Below, piece by piece: positions 1 through 7,304 of a DNA stretch of 12,208 nt. Under the pieces are notes generated by a model. That model did no database searches, was not told where the DNA came from, and saw only the letters and a list, made by a program, of their open reading frames with translations. The translations under genes and the position numbers were made by a program. Location of the stretch: positions 1 to 12,208 of the forward strand of contig CBDCOD010000002.1 in the NCBI GenBank assembly GCA_965219665.1, given 5' to 3'. Positions within the stretch are counted from its first letter, which is position 1. Each line of letters opens with the position of its first letter. This DNA comes from CBDCOD01 sp965219665 (GTDB lineage: Bacteria > Pseudomonadota > Gammaproteobacteria > CAKMZV01).

Positions 1-156
1 GGTGATACCAAAAGCACTATAACCCACCCTGCTACGACTACACACTGGCGCATGTCACAGGCAGAGCGTGATGCCGCGCAAATAAATGATGGCTTAGTGC
101 GCATTGGGGTCGGTTTAGAACATATTGATGATATAAAAAATGACTTAAATCTATGA
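1..156 (+). CDS. metZ: C-terminal end of a MetZ-type O-succinylhomoserine sulfhydrylase (partial)
   Basis: Frame 1 is open from the window edge to TGA at 154-156 and gives the last 51 residues of a PLP-dependent Cys/Met-metabolism enzyme. The motif GDTKSTITHPATTTH is the family's conserved C-terminal substrate and cofactor-side loop. It is followed by the typical end (DGLVRIGVGLEHIDDIKNDL). Known role of the family: MetZ makes homocysteine from O-succinylhomoserine and sulfide in the cytoplasm. MetB (cystathionine gamma-synthase) and the gamma-lyases share this tail, so the exact enzyme is inferred from the overall wording of the motif. A Trp follows TTTH, where a Gly is more usual. The catalytic Lys lies outside the window. 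The stop codon overlaps the start of the next gene by four bases (ATGA). Confidence 0.8.
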   Translation, partial: GDTKSTITHPATTTHWRMSQAERDAAQINDGLVRIGVGLEHIDDIKNDLNL

Positions 157-458
157 ACAGCATACTCAATAAAAAACAAAAAAACCATTTACGCTCCCTA
201 TCGCATCAGAAGGTGTGCCCAGTCCTAATCCTTGGACAAGGAGGGCTATCTGATGCCTTTATAGCAGAAGCGGATAGTACCTTAAAGAATCATGAATTGA
301 TTAAATGTAAAATGAATGTAGACGATCGCAGTGAACGTAAACAATACATGGCAGCATTATGCGATGCCCTATCGGCACAAACTGTCCAGATTATTGGTAA
401 AACGTGCTTACTGTATCGCCGCAACATCAAAAAAGCCATTATTGCCCTACCCCACTGA
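153..458 (+). CDS. yhbY: YhbY, CRM-domain RNA-binding protein of ribosome assembly
   Basis: The product has 101 residues, the usual size of a stand-alone YhbY (about 97 in E. coli), and consists of a single CRS1-YhbY (CRM) domain. Visible hallmarks are an N-terminal KKQKNHLRSLSH segment, the GxxG-like loop GQGGLSD, the HELIKCK strand, DRSERKQ, and the C-terminal VQIIGKTCLLYRR followed by LPH. Family knowledge: YhbY binds pre-50S ribosomal particles. The ATG at 153 lies in an ATGA overlap with the upstream metZ stop, which suggests translational coupling. The next gene, rlmE, also acts on the large subunit and begins three bases after this stop. In E. coli yhbY and rlmE are neighbours but divergent; here they are in tandem. 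Confidence 0.93.
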   Translation: MNSILNKKQKNHLRSLSHQKVCPVLILGQGGLSDAFIAEADSTLKNHELIKCKMNVDDRSERKQYMAALCDALSAQTVQIIGKTCLLYRRNIKKAIIALPH

Positions 459-461
459 CCT

Positions 462-1073
462 GTGAGTACTAAAGGTTCCTCAAAACGCTGGCTACAACGC
501 CAACACAATGACCTGTATGTCATTGAGGCGCAAAAAAATAATTACCGCTCACGTGCATTGTTTAAGTTACAGGAGATAGATAAAAAATACCGTGTACTGC
601 GCAATGCTCGCTGCGTAATTGACTTAGGAGCAGCTCCCGGGGGCTGGTCACAATATGTAGTGAACCATAGCACAGCACACGTTATTGCTTGCGATATCCT
701 ACCAATGGACCCACTGGCCGGCGTGTCTTGTGTTCAAGGAGACTTCACAGAAGAGAACACGTTTAATATGATTATCCAACACGGCGCACAACATACTATT
801 CATGTAGTACTGTCTGATATGGCGCCCAATACCAGTGGCAATAAGTCAGTAGATATTCCACGTGCTATGTTCTTATCTGAGTTAGCATTAGACACTGCCG
901 ATCGCTTGTTATCAAGCGGTGGACACTGTGTTATTAAAGCCTTTCATGGTGAAGGCTTCGATGCCTTAGTCAAAAATATGCGTCCACTGTTCTGTCAATT
1001 CCGCACATTCAAACCCAAAGCAAGCCGTAAGCAAAGCCGCGAGACCTATCTCATAGGGTTACACAAACGTTAA
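462..1073 (+). CDS. rlmE: RlmE (FtsJ/RrmJ) 23S rRNA 2'-O-methyltransferase
   Basis: The 203-residue product matches the usual length (about 209). The start is GTG at 462, three bases after the yhbY stop. The enzyme transfers a methyl group from S-adenosylmethionine to the 2'-OH of U2552 in the 23S A loop during 50S maturation. The SAM-binding motif I is DLGAAPGGWSQ (residues 54-64). The catalytic K-D-K-E tetrad is in place: K35 in RALFKLQEID, D119 in SDMAPN, K159 in CVIKAF and E194 in SRETYLIG. In many gammaproteobacteria ftsH follows this gene; here a 201-bp gap and aroC follow. No clear intrinsic terminator is visible after the stop. Confidence 0.96.
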   Translation: MSTKGSSKRWLQRQHNDLYVIEAQKNNYRSRALFKLQEIDKKYRVLRNARCVIDLGAAPGGWSQYVVNHSTAHVIACDILPMDPLAGVSCVQGDFTEENTFNMIIQHGAQHTIHVVLSDMAPNTSGNKSVDIPRAMFLSELALDTADRLLSSGGHCVIKAFHGEGFDALVKNMRPLFCQFRTFKPKASRKQSRETYLIGLHKR

Positions 1074-1228
1074 TCCACACATTATCAACGCTCCTACAGA
1101 AGCGCAGATGAGCCTTATACGTACTCGGGTTTCTCTACCTAACTATAGGCTAAAATCAAGTATATCCCCGCTTTGAAACTGGTTGCGCTCGTTTCACTAT
1201 CTTTTAAGAGCAGTTTTAATCCATAGGC

Positions 1229-1239
1229 TGCTATATAAT
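1229..1239 (+). promoter_or_regulatory. Possible extended -10 promoter element upstream of aroC
   Basis: The 201-bp gap between rlmE and aroC (1074-1274) contains TGCTATATAAT at 1229-1239. It can be read as an extended -10 (TGnTATATA) or as a plain TATAAT at 1234-1239. It would give a leader of about 30 nt. No good -35 box lies at the right distance (the sequence there is about CAGTTT), and no Shine-Dalgarno is visible before the aroC ATG. I saw no tRNA, small RNA or convincing terminator hairpin elsewhere in the gap. This is a motif match only. Confidence 0.35.
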
Positions 1240-1274
1240 TTTAGACTATATCATTCCTTAACAAAAAACACAAT

Positions 1275-2375
1275 ATGGCAGCAAATACTTTTGGTGATTT
1301 ATTTAGGCTAACTACTGCAGGGGAAAGTCATGGGAAGGCTTTGGTTGCCATCGTGGATGGCTGCCCACCAGGCATTGCACTAACTGAGAAGCATATACAA
1401 CCTGATTTAGATAGAAGAAAGCCTGGTAAAAATCGCTTTGAGACACCACGGCGCGAGGATGATGTGGTAGAGATTTTATCAGGCACTTTTGAGGGGCTAA
1501 CAACCGGTACTCCTATCGCTCTGATTATTCACAATACCGATCAACGCTCTCAAGACTATAGTGCTATTAAAGATGTTTTTCGCCCTGCACATGCAGACTA
1601 TACTTACGAACAGAAATATGGTATTCGTGACTATCGAGGTGGCGGACGTTCTTCTGCGCGTGAAACAGCCATGCGCGTTGCAGCAGGGGCAATTGCTAAG
1701 CGGGTTCTACACCAAAAGCACGCTGTAGACATTGTTGGATTTTTGTCACAATTAGGACCGATAAAAACTGACTATGATCCACTGCTCTTAGATAAAAATA
1801 CAATCAATAGTAATGCGTTTTTCTGTCCCAATACGGAGCAAATTTCTGAGTTAGAGCACTATATATCTAACTTAAAAAAAGAGCACAATTCTATTGGCGC
1901 GCAAATATCCGTAATCATACGCAATGTACCTGTCGGGCTAGGCGATCCTGTATTTGACCGCTTAGATGCCACACTGGCACATGCGCTGATGAGCATTAAT
2001 GCGGTCAAAGGCGTAGCGATTGGTGATGGCTTTGCAGTAATTGAGCAGTGTGGCACACAGCATCGCGATGAACTCACCCCTCATGGTTTTGGCAGCAATC
2101 ATGCTGGAGGTATATTAGGCGGCATCAGTACAGGACAAGATATTATCGTGCACATTGCCATGAAACCAACTTCCAGCATTAAGCAGCCTGGACAAACTAT
2201 AAATCGGGCAGGACAGCCACACGAAATGGTTACAAAAGGACGTCATGATCCTTGTGTGGGCATTCGTGCCACACCAATCGCTGAGGCTATGGTAGCACTA
2301 ACCCTTACTGATCATTTGCTGCGGCATCAGGGTCAGTGCCATGGTGTAAGCAGCACTGTTCCTCGTATTGAGTGA
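1275..2375 (+). CDS. aroC: Chorismate synthase
   Basis: The 366-residue product is full length for the family (about 360). It carries out the last shikimate-pathway step: reduced-FMN-dependent anti-elimination of phosphate from EPSP to give chorismate, in the cytoplasm. The N-terminus MAANTFGDLFRLTTAGESHG is the standard start and fixes the ATG at 1275. The two conserved catalytic histidines are visible as H19 (GESHG) and H106 (RPAHADYT). The signature RDYRGGGRSSARETAMR lies at about 118-134, and the FMN/substrate segments GGILGGIS and KPTSSI lie in the C-terminal third, ending with the conserved KGRHDPCVGIRA region. It has its own upstream gap with a possible promoter. The CPA2 antiporter gene begins 30 bp downstream in the same direction, so co-transcription is likely. 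Confidence 0.97.
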   Translation: MAANTFGDLFRLTTAGESHGKALVAIVDGCPPGIALTEKHIQPDLDRRKPGKNRFETPRREDDVVEILSGTFEGLTTGTPIALIIHNTDQRSQDYSAIKDVFRPAHADYTYEQKYGIRDYRGGGRSSARETAMRVAAGAIAKRVLHQKHAVDIVGFLSQLGPIKTDYDPLLLDKNTINSNAFFCPNTEQISELEHYISNLKKEHNSIGAQISVIIRNVPVGLGDPVFDRLDATLAHALMSINAVKGVAIGDGFAVIEQCGTQHRDELTPHGFGSNHAGGILGGISTGQDIIVHIAMKPTSSIKQPGQTINRAGQPHEMVTKGRHDPCVGIRATPIAEAMVALTLTDHLLRHQGQCHGVSSTVPRIE

Positions 2376-2405
2376 ATAACGAAGGCGCATTAAAAACAAG
2401 ACTCT

Positions 2406-4346
2406 ATGGCGGCACTATATCCTGCACTCGTTATCCTCATTATGAGCGTTACGGCTATTGCACTATGCCGACGTTTTAAACTACCACCTGTTTTTGGTTA
2501 TTTAATCGTTGGTTTTTTAGCAGGACCCTATACCCTTCAATTAGTACAATCTGATGCGTACTTGCATACCTTAGCAGAGTTAGGTATTGCCTTCTTACTA
2601 TTTTCAATTGGCCTTGAGTTTTCTTTAAGCCAAATGTTTGCTATGCGCCGCATTGTGTTTGGTGTGGGCATCATCCAGGTTGGGCTGACTGCAACCTTGC
2701 TTATTGGTATTGGCTCTTTTTTCCCGATTGATAATATCGCTGTTATTATTCTTGGGTTAGCACTGGCAATGTCTTCGACTGCTTTGGTCATAAAACTATT
2801 AAAGGAACAGGGAGAATTACACGAGGCACACGGTAATATTGCCCTGGGCATTCTTATCTTTCAAGATTTACTCGCAGTGCCTTTACTGCTGTTTGTATCA
2901 GCAATTGCACTTAATGACGATGCCGCTTCCTTCGTCTACACATTCCTAAAGAGTATGGCAGCCTTAACAGCTCTGATTTTAATGGGGCATTTTTTACTGC
3001 CCAGATTGTTCAAAGAAGTGGCATCTGCACGCTCTGCTGAGCTATTCACTCTCTCTGCGCTATTAGTTATCGGTATATCAAGTGCTATTACGCACACACT
3101 TTCCCTGCCATTAGCACTGGGGTCTTTTATTGCTGGAATAATGCTGGGAGACAGTGCCTACCGCTACCAGATTGAATCAGATATTCGCCCTTTCAAAGAT
3201 GTGCTTATGGGCATATTCTTCATTAGCGTTGGCATGCTGGTCAATCCATACGTTTTCCTAAATTATGCACACTGGATTATAGCTGCTGCCTTAGGCTTGA
3301 TTATAGTCAAAGGTTTAGTAGTTTTTGCTGGCTCGATGGCATTGCGCTTTGATTTAGAAGCTTCTCTGCGTAGCGCAATCAGTTTGTGCCATGTAGGTGA
3401 GTTTGGTTTTGCTATTATTACACTTGCTCTGAGCCTCAACTTACTCCCCCAAAGGGAAACAGAAATTATATTATCTGCTGCCATTGTTACTCTGTTTGTA
3501 GCCGCCTTATTAGTCAATCATAATTATGCTATTTCTCAACGCAGCCGCTTATTACGTTATTCCAAACTTAAAACCATACATAAACTTAAACAAGAAACCT
3601 ATAGGTCAGCACATAATCATGTCATTATTTGCGGATTTGGGCGGGTGGGGCAAATTATTGGACAAGTACTCAAAAAATATGATATCCCCTACTTTGCGCT
3701 GGATATGGATCCAGTACGCATTGAGGATGCTGGAAAAGGTGGAGAACCTGTCTATTATGGCAATAGCAGCGATGAAAATATTCTCAAGGCATTGCATATC
3801 CAAAATGCCAAGTTACTCATTACCACCTATATAGACACACCAAGTACCCTAAAAACACTTCACGTTTCTAAATCTCTTCGCCCACAAATGCCGGTGTTAG
3901 TACGCAGCAATGATCAAAGCCAACAAGCACTGCTGCGTGAAAGCGGCGCATCAGAAATTATAGAAGACACCTTAGAGTCTTCTCTGAGCCTAAGCTTACA
4001 TACACTGCTTATCAGTGGCTTTAATCCCACCAGTGTTTTCAAAGATATTCGCAATATGCGCAACAGCCACTACCATCTTTTGCATGCTTTTTACCAAGGT
4101 CAAGAGGATGTGCAAGAAGGCAAGCGCGTGCTGCATAGCCTAACAATAACGCCTGACTCAGCAGCAGAAGGGAAACGATTAGGCACGATTTGCCACACAG
4201 ATTCCAATCTGACTATACAAGCAGTACGCCGCCGTGGCATTCGTGGAGAAGAGCCTAATGAGCAACTCATTATCCAGGCAGGTGATGTACTTATCCTTAA
4301 TGGAACACCCGAAGCTATTGAAACATTAGAAAAAACCTTAGTTTAA
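2406..4346 (+). CDS. CPA2-family (Kef-type) monovalent cation:proton antiporter with TrkA-N and TrkA-C domains
   Basis: The 646-residue product is an inner-membrane protein. Residues about 1-390 are a run of hydrophobic segments of the Na+/H+-exchanger fold. Hallmarks are RRFKLPPVFGYLIVGFLAGP at the N-terminus, SSTALVIKLLKEQGEL, the helix with GILIFQDLLAVP (the ion-site region of CPA2 proteins), and GEFGFAI. A cytoplasmic TrkA-N (RCK/KTN) domain begins near residue 404 (HVIICGFGRVG), with the Rossmann loop GFGRVG at 411-416. A TrkA-C domain fills about 565-646 (LTITPDSAAEGKRLG; GDVLILNG). Family knowledge: such proteins exchange K+ or Na+ for H+ and are gated by nucleotide or glutathione binding at the RCK domain. 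E. coli KefB and KefC lack the TrkA-C part, so I do not assign kefB or kefC, and the ion is not predictable. The gene lies 30 bp after aroC, with only a weak Shine-Dalgarno. Confidence 0.92.
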   Translation: MAALYPALVILIMSVTAIALCRRFKLPPVFGYLIVGFLAGPYTLQLVQSDAYLHTLAELGIAFLLFSIGLEFSLSQMFAMRRIVFGVGIIQVGLTATLLIGIGSFFPIDNIAVIILGLALAMSSTALVIKLLKEQGELHEAHGNIALGILIFQDLLAVPLLLFVSAIALNDDAASFVYTFLKSMAALTALILMGHFLLPRLFKEVASARSAELFTLSALLVIGISSAITHTLSLPLALGSFIAGIMLGDSAYRYQIESDIRPFKDVLMGIFFISVGMLVNPYVFLNYAHWIIAAALGLIIVKGLVVFAGSMALRFDLEASLRSAISLCHVGEFGFAIITLALSLNLLPQRETEIILSAAIVTLFVAALLVNHNYAISQRSRLLRYSKLKTIHKLKQETYRSAHNHVIICGFGRVGQIIGQVLKKYDIPYFALDMDPVRIEDAGKGGEPVYYGNSSDENILKALHIQNAKLLITTYIDTPSTLKTLHVSKSLRPQMPVLVRSNDQSQQALLRESGASEIIEDTLESSLSLSLHTLLISGFNPTSVFKDIRNMRNSHYHLLHAFYQGQEDVQEGKRVLHSLTITPDSAAEGKRLGTICHTDSNLTIQAVRRRGIRGEEPNEQLIIQAGDVLILNGTPEAIETLEKTLV

Positions 4347-4413
4347 TTGCTGGGAACTAGAACCTGCTCTGAGGTGACTGTTGCACTAGCAGTGTAGGAG
4401 GCGACGATTGAAG

Positions 4414-4438
4414 TAATAATGGAGAAAGAGCATTATTA
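4414..4438. repeat. Small AT-rich inverted repeat between convergent genes
   Basis: TAATAATG (4414-4421) and CATTATTA (4431-4438) are perfect reverse complements, an 8-bp stem with a 9-nt loop. The repeat lies in the 112-bp gap between the converging antiporter and ABM-protein genes. A second short hairpin (TCTAAC at 4458-4463 with GTTAGA at 4468-4473) spans the stop of the - strand gene. Neither has a U-rich tail on either strand and the stems are weak in G+C, so a terminator role is only a guess from position. Confidence 0.35.
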
Positions 4439-4458
4439 CAGCCATCATCATACTAGCT

Positions 4459-4815
4459 CTAACTTGAGTTAGACAGGGATGTAATAAGTGGCTTACGATT
4501 GCTGGGAGTGATGTGTGCTATATGCCCATCACCATAAGAGCGCTCTATCTTAGATATAACAACATGAAAGCCTTTGTACCACTGTTTGTACTGACGTTTC
4601 GCTTCAAGGTGTTTTTCATTCTGGGAAAATGCTTTTAGTGCTTCTAGGCTTTGCCAGTAGTAAGTTGCGTTCGTTATTGAGCCATCCAAAGAACGCCAGA
4701 GCTCTCTACCCAAAAATCCATCCATAGACTCTGCTATTTGATGAATTTGTGCATCCAGCGTATAGAACGCATCATTATAGTTGCCTGGTTCAAAAATAAA
4801 GGCTGCTGAATACAT
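4459..4815 (-). CDS. Small ABM-fold (antibiotic biosynthesis monooxygenase-like) protein
   Basis: The 118-residue product resembles the dimeric ferredoxin-like ABM / HmoA-type family. It has an N-terminal strand (MYSAAFIFEPG), a helix followed by GFLGRELWRSLDG, the strand NATYYWQSLEALKAF and a following HLEAKRQYKQWYKGFHVVISKIERSYG segment. Members include quinol monooxygenases, haem-degrading enzymes and many of unknown substrate. I cannot choose between these, and the last 20 or so residues look unstructured. A good Shine-Dalgarno (AGGAG, complement of 4821-4825) lies five bases before the ATG at 4815. The gene follows panC by 44 bp in the same direction and may be the last gene of that operon. 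No signal peptide is visible. Confidence 0.75.
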   Translation of the reverse strand: MYSAAFIFEPGNYNDAFYTLDAQIHQIAESMDGFLGRELWRSLDGSITNATYYWQSLEALKAFSQNEKHLEAKRQYKQWYKGFHVVISKIERSYGDGHIAHITPSNRKPLITSLSNSS

Positions 4816-4820
4816 AAATA

Positions 4821-4825
4821 CTCCT
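4821..4825 (-). promoter_or_regulatory. Strong Shine-Dalgarno for the ABM-fold gene
   Basis: On the - strand the sequence reads AAGAGGAG, then TATTT, then ATG. AGGAG is five bases from the start at 4815, which supports that start. Most neighbouring genes have weak or no Shine-Dalgarno. Confidence 0.7.
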
Positions 4826-4859
4826 CTTAGAACTTGATATACGGTTACTGGAGGTACTG

Positions 4860-5714
4860 CTATACTGGAATGTTATCAATGAGGCGTACCTGATTAAGGC
4901 GCACAGCTGCAAAAAGACGTATGTTCTCTTCAATTGCAGTACTCTGTTCAGTTACTAACTCTAATGTTTGGGCATGGCGAAACTCAAAATATTCCAACAA
5001 AAATCCTGCTGTGGCGAGCGTTTTTTTAGCAAGCTCAATCACTAGGCTGAGATTAGATTGCTCTAAGCACTGAGCACTTTCCTGCATAGTATGTAATAGC
5101 ATGCCCGCTTTTTGCCTGTCCTCTTTGCTTAGATAGTTATTGCGCGAACTCATAGCGAGCCCACTCGACTCACGTACTGTTGGAACTTGACAGATATACG
5201 TAGATAGGTTGAAATCTTGTACTAAAGCTCGAATAACCAGCAACTGCTGATAGTCTTTCTCGCCAAAGTATGCCCTGTTTGCAGGAACAGCATGTAGCAA
5301 TTTAAGCACAATGGTAGCAACACCTTGGAAAAAATGAGGACGGGACTGGGCACATAGTATATTGCTTGCCAATGCCGGAGGAGGCAATACCTGAGAGCAG
5401 TTTGCTCTTCCATTAGGATACATATCTGTCTCATTAGGTATAAAAACCGCATCAATACCTAATCGCATTATTTTTTCAATATCTACCTCTATAGTGCGTG
5501 GATAGGCATCAAAATCCTCTTGAGGACCAAATTGTAGTGGATTGACAAAAATACTAACGATAATACATTCGTTTTCTATTTGAGCTTGCCGAATGAGCGC
5601 AAGATGCCCATCATGCAGATTCCCCATTGTAGGAACAAAGCCAACTTGCTTGCTATTTGCTTGTGCATCAAGAGTGAAGCGCTGCGCCTCTGCTATGCCT
5701 TTTATTATGCGCAC
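4860..5714 (-). CDS. panC: Pantothenate synthetase
   Basis: The enzyme condenses D-pantoate and beta-alanine with ATP to give pantothenate, AMP and PPi in the cytoplasm. I choose the GTG at 5714 (284 residues), two bases after the preceding gene's TAG. From it, PTMGNLHDGH places H34 and H37 at the same residue numbers as in E. coli PanC, with no gap. An ATG at 5759 would add 15 residues and overlap the upstream gene by 43 bp. Other hallmarks are SIFVNPLQFGP, DAYPRT, FGEKDYQQL (K153) and GLAMSSRNNYL (189-192). One oddity: the family motif RPGHF reads RPHFF here (residues 125-129). The gene is next to a YbfF-like hydrolase, with no panB in the window. Confidence 0.94.
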   Translation of the reverse strand: MRIIKGIAEAQRFTLDAQANSKQVGFVPTMGNLHDGHLALIRQAQIENECIIVSIFVNPLQFGPQEDFDAYPRTIEVDIEKIMRLGIDAVFIPNETDMYPNGRANCSQVLPPPALASNILCAQSRPHFFQGVATIVLKLLHAVPANRAYFGEKDYQQLLVIRALVQDFNLSTYICQVPTVRESSGLAMSSRNNYLSKEDRQKAGMLLHTMQESAQCLEQSNLSLVIELAKKTLATAGFLLEYFEFRHAQTLELVTEQSTAIEENIRLFAAVRLNQVRLIDNIPV

Positions 5715-5716
5715 AA

Positions 5717-6487
5717 CTACTCTATTGTTTTGTAAAACGCCTGTATGCGCTGCACGCATTCTTGAGGCTTATCTGCGTGTACCCAATGCCCTGCACCTAC
5801 AATGTAATCTATATTTGCTTGAGGAAAGTGTTTATGAATAGTTACTGAATCCGCATCAGTAATATAGTCAGATAGTGCACCAGCGATAAAAAGCACCCTA
5901 CCTGCAAACAGAGAATTAGCCGATAATGGATTCTCTAACCAATCCTCTGATTCAGCAATTGCGTTAAGGTTGAATGCCCAACCCCATCCTTTATCAGAAC
6001 GCTTCATGCTTTTGAGTAAAAAAGCACTAATTAAAGGATCCTGCGTTCTGTCTACAAGATGTCTCTGAGCATGGCTACGACTCGCTATCTCATCTAATGG
6101 CAAAGTCTGCATGGCATTAATAAAAACCTCAAATCGATTACTATTATGAGTAGGGGCTATGTCTAACACTACTAATGAACGTATTAATTCTGAATTCTGT
6201 GTTGCCAAAAGCATCGCCAACTTCCCACCAAGTGAGTGGCCTATAAGGTGAATAGGCTGATTGCTACTTGCATACACATGCTTAAGGTAGTCTAAAACAG
6301 GTTCAGCCAAATCAGCAAATTTCATGCTGTCTATATGCCCAGATTGCCCATGGTTGGGCAAATCTATGCAGTGGCAAGTGTAGTGATCGCTTAAGGTTCT
6401 TGCTAGAACCTTTAAATTGTCTTTATCTCCAAAAAGCCCGTGAAGCAACACAAGAGGAGCACCATTACCGTACTGTACTGCGTTCAT
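5717..6487 (-). CDS. ybfF: Alpha/beta-hydrolase, YbfF-like esterase
   Basis: The 256-residue product has the alpha/beta-hydrolase fold of the YbfF acyl-CoA/ester hydrolase group. The oxyanion HG is at residues 16-17 (LVLLHGLFGDKDNL). The nucleophile elbow is GHSLGGK with Ser85. A likely acid is Asp207 (AGALSDYI), and the catalytic His is 234 (GAGHWVHADKP). DLPNHGQSG at about 42-50 matches the family's strand-4 region. Esters and palmitoyl- or malonyl-CoA have been reported as substrates in E. coli; the natural substrate is not predictable here. The ATG at 6487 overlaps the corC end by 23 bp. An in-frame TAA lies just upstream (6494-6496), so no longer start is possible. The stop is two bases before the panC GTG, implying translational coupling. 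Confidence 0.88.
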   Translation of the reverse strand: MNAVQYGNGAPLVLLHGLFGDKDNLKVLARTLSDHYTCHCIDLPNHGQSGHIDSMKFADLAEPVLDYLKHVYASSNQPIHLIGHSLGGKLAMLLATQNSELIRSLVVLDIAPTHNSNRFEVFINAMQTLPLDEIASRSHAQRHLVDRTQDPLISAFLLKSMKRSDKGWGWAFNLNAIAESEDWLENPLSANSLFAGRVLFIAGALSDYITDADSVTIHKHFPQANIDYIVGAGHWVHADKPQECVQRIQAFYKTIE

Positions 6488-7304
6488 CCTCTTTTATTTT
6501 TTTGATATTTACCAAATAAATACGTTTTTCATCTGCCTTCATTATGCGAAAACGATAGCTGCCAATAGTTGTTTTCTCTTGCTGTTCTGGAAAATGCTCA
6601 AATACCTCAAGCAAAAGTCCTGCCAAAGTTTCTGACTCTGATTCAAAATCAATCTGTATAGTATCGCGCAGTACACTTAAAGGGGTTTCACCTCTGGCAG
6701 TGTATTGGTCACCATGGTTGACAATCCATAACCCTCCTAGATCATCGTGCTCATCATGTATATCCCCTACAATTTGCTCTAATACATCCTCAATAGTGAC
6801 CAGTCCAACTACATGATTGTACTCATCTACTACCACTGCCATGTGCTGACGCAGCCTGCGAAAATCTCCCAATAACGTATTTAGGTGTTGACTTTCAGGT
6901 ATCAGACGCACATCACGCATTACCTCTTTTAAACTCCAACTCGTACCTTTATAGAGTAGCGGTAACAAATCTTTAGCAAATAAAATTCCTATGACTTCCT
7001 CACCTTCAATAACAGGATAGCGTGAGTGCTGCTTCTCGCTGATGAGTTGTATAATTTCTTGGTGTGTTGCATCTTGATCAACAACCACCATATTGGGACG
7101 TGTAACCATGATTTTACGCACACGCATCTGACTGACTTCAAGCACTCCTTCCATCATTTGTAGACCTGCACTATCTAAAATGCCCTCTTTGGCGGCCTGA
7201 GCTAAGCCTGCGCGTAGCATGGTCTCATCATCAGCACCTTCTTTTCCAAACCATTTTTCTAATAAACCTTTCAGCGGTCTAAAGCCATCATGAGACTGGT
7301 TCAT
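6465..7304 (-). CDS. corC: CorC/HlyC-family CBS-pair protein (magnesium/cobalt efflux-associated)
   Basis: The 279-residue product is soluble and shaped like E. coli CorC (292 residues). It has a short N-terminal region, a CBS pair at about 60-185 (VRKIMVTRPNMVVVD; HSRYPVIEGEEVIGILFAKDLL; MAVVVDEYNHVVGLVTIEDVLE) and a C-terminal CorC_HlyC domain at about 195-272. The IVGDIHDEHDD linker between them is typical. No CNNM/DUF21 membrane domain is present. Known role: E. coli CorC is linked to Mg2+/Co2+ resistance, probably with CorA; the exact biochemical job is uncertain. I choose the ATG at 7304 because AAGGAG lies five bases upstream and the start forms an ATGA overlap with the ybeY stop. A TTG at 7319 is also in frame but has no support. 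The ybeY-corC order is conserved widely in proteobacteria. Confidence 0.95.
   Translation of the reverse strand: MNQSHDGFRPLKGLLEKWFGKEGADDETMLRAGLAQAAKEGILDSAGLQMMEGVLEVSQMRVRKIMVTRPNMVVVDQDATHQEIIQLISEKQHSRYPVIEGEEVIGILFAKDLLPLLYKGTSWSLKEVMRDVRLIPESQHLNTLLGDFRRLRQHMAVVVDEYNHVVGLVTIEDVLEQIVGDIHDEHDDLGGLWIVNHGDQYTARGETPLSVLRDTIQIDFESESETLAGLLLEVFEHFPEQQEKTTIGSYRFRIMKADEKRIYLVNIKKIKEDERSTVR

Noticed and set aside
1074..1274. tRNA, small RNA or riboswitch in the 201-bp gap before aroC
   Set aside because: I found no cloverleaf, known riboswitch core or strong hairpin; only short chance stems (for example GAAAC...GTTTC near 1175-1195).
3526..3834. A + strand open frame inside the antiporter gene
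   Set aside because: It is a shadow of the TrkA-N coding region in another frame and has no recognisable family.
5715..5759. ATG at 5759 as the panC start
   Set aside because: It would overlap the hydrolase gene by 43 bp. The GTG at 5714 gives H34/H37 exactly as in E. coli PanC.
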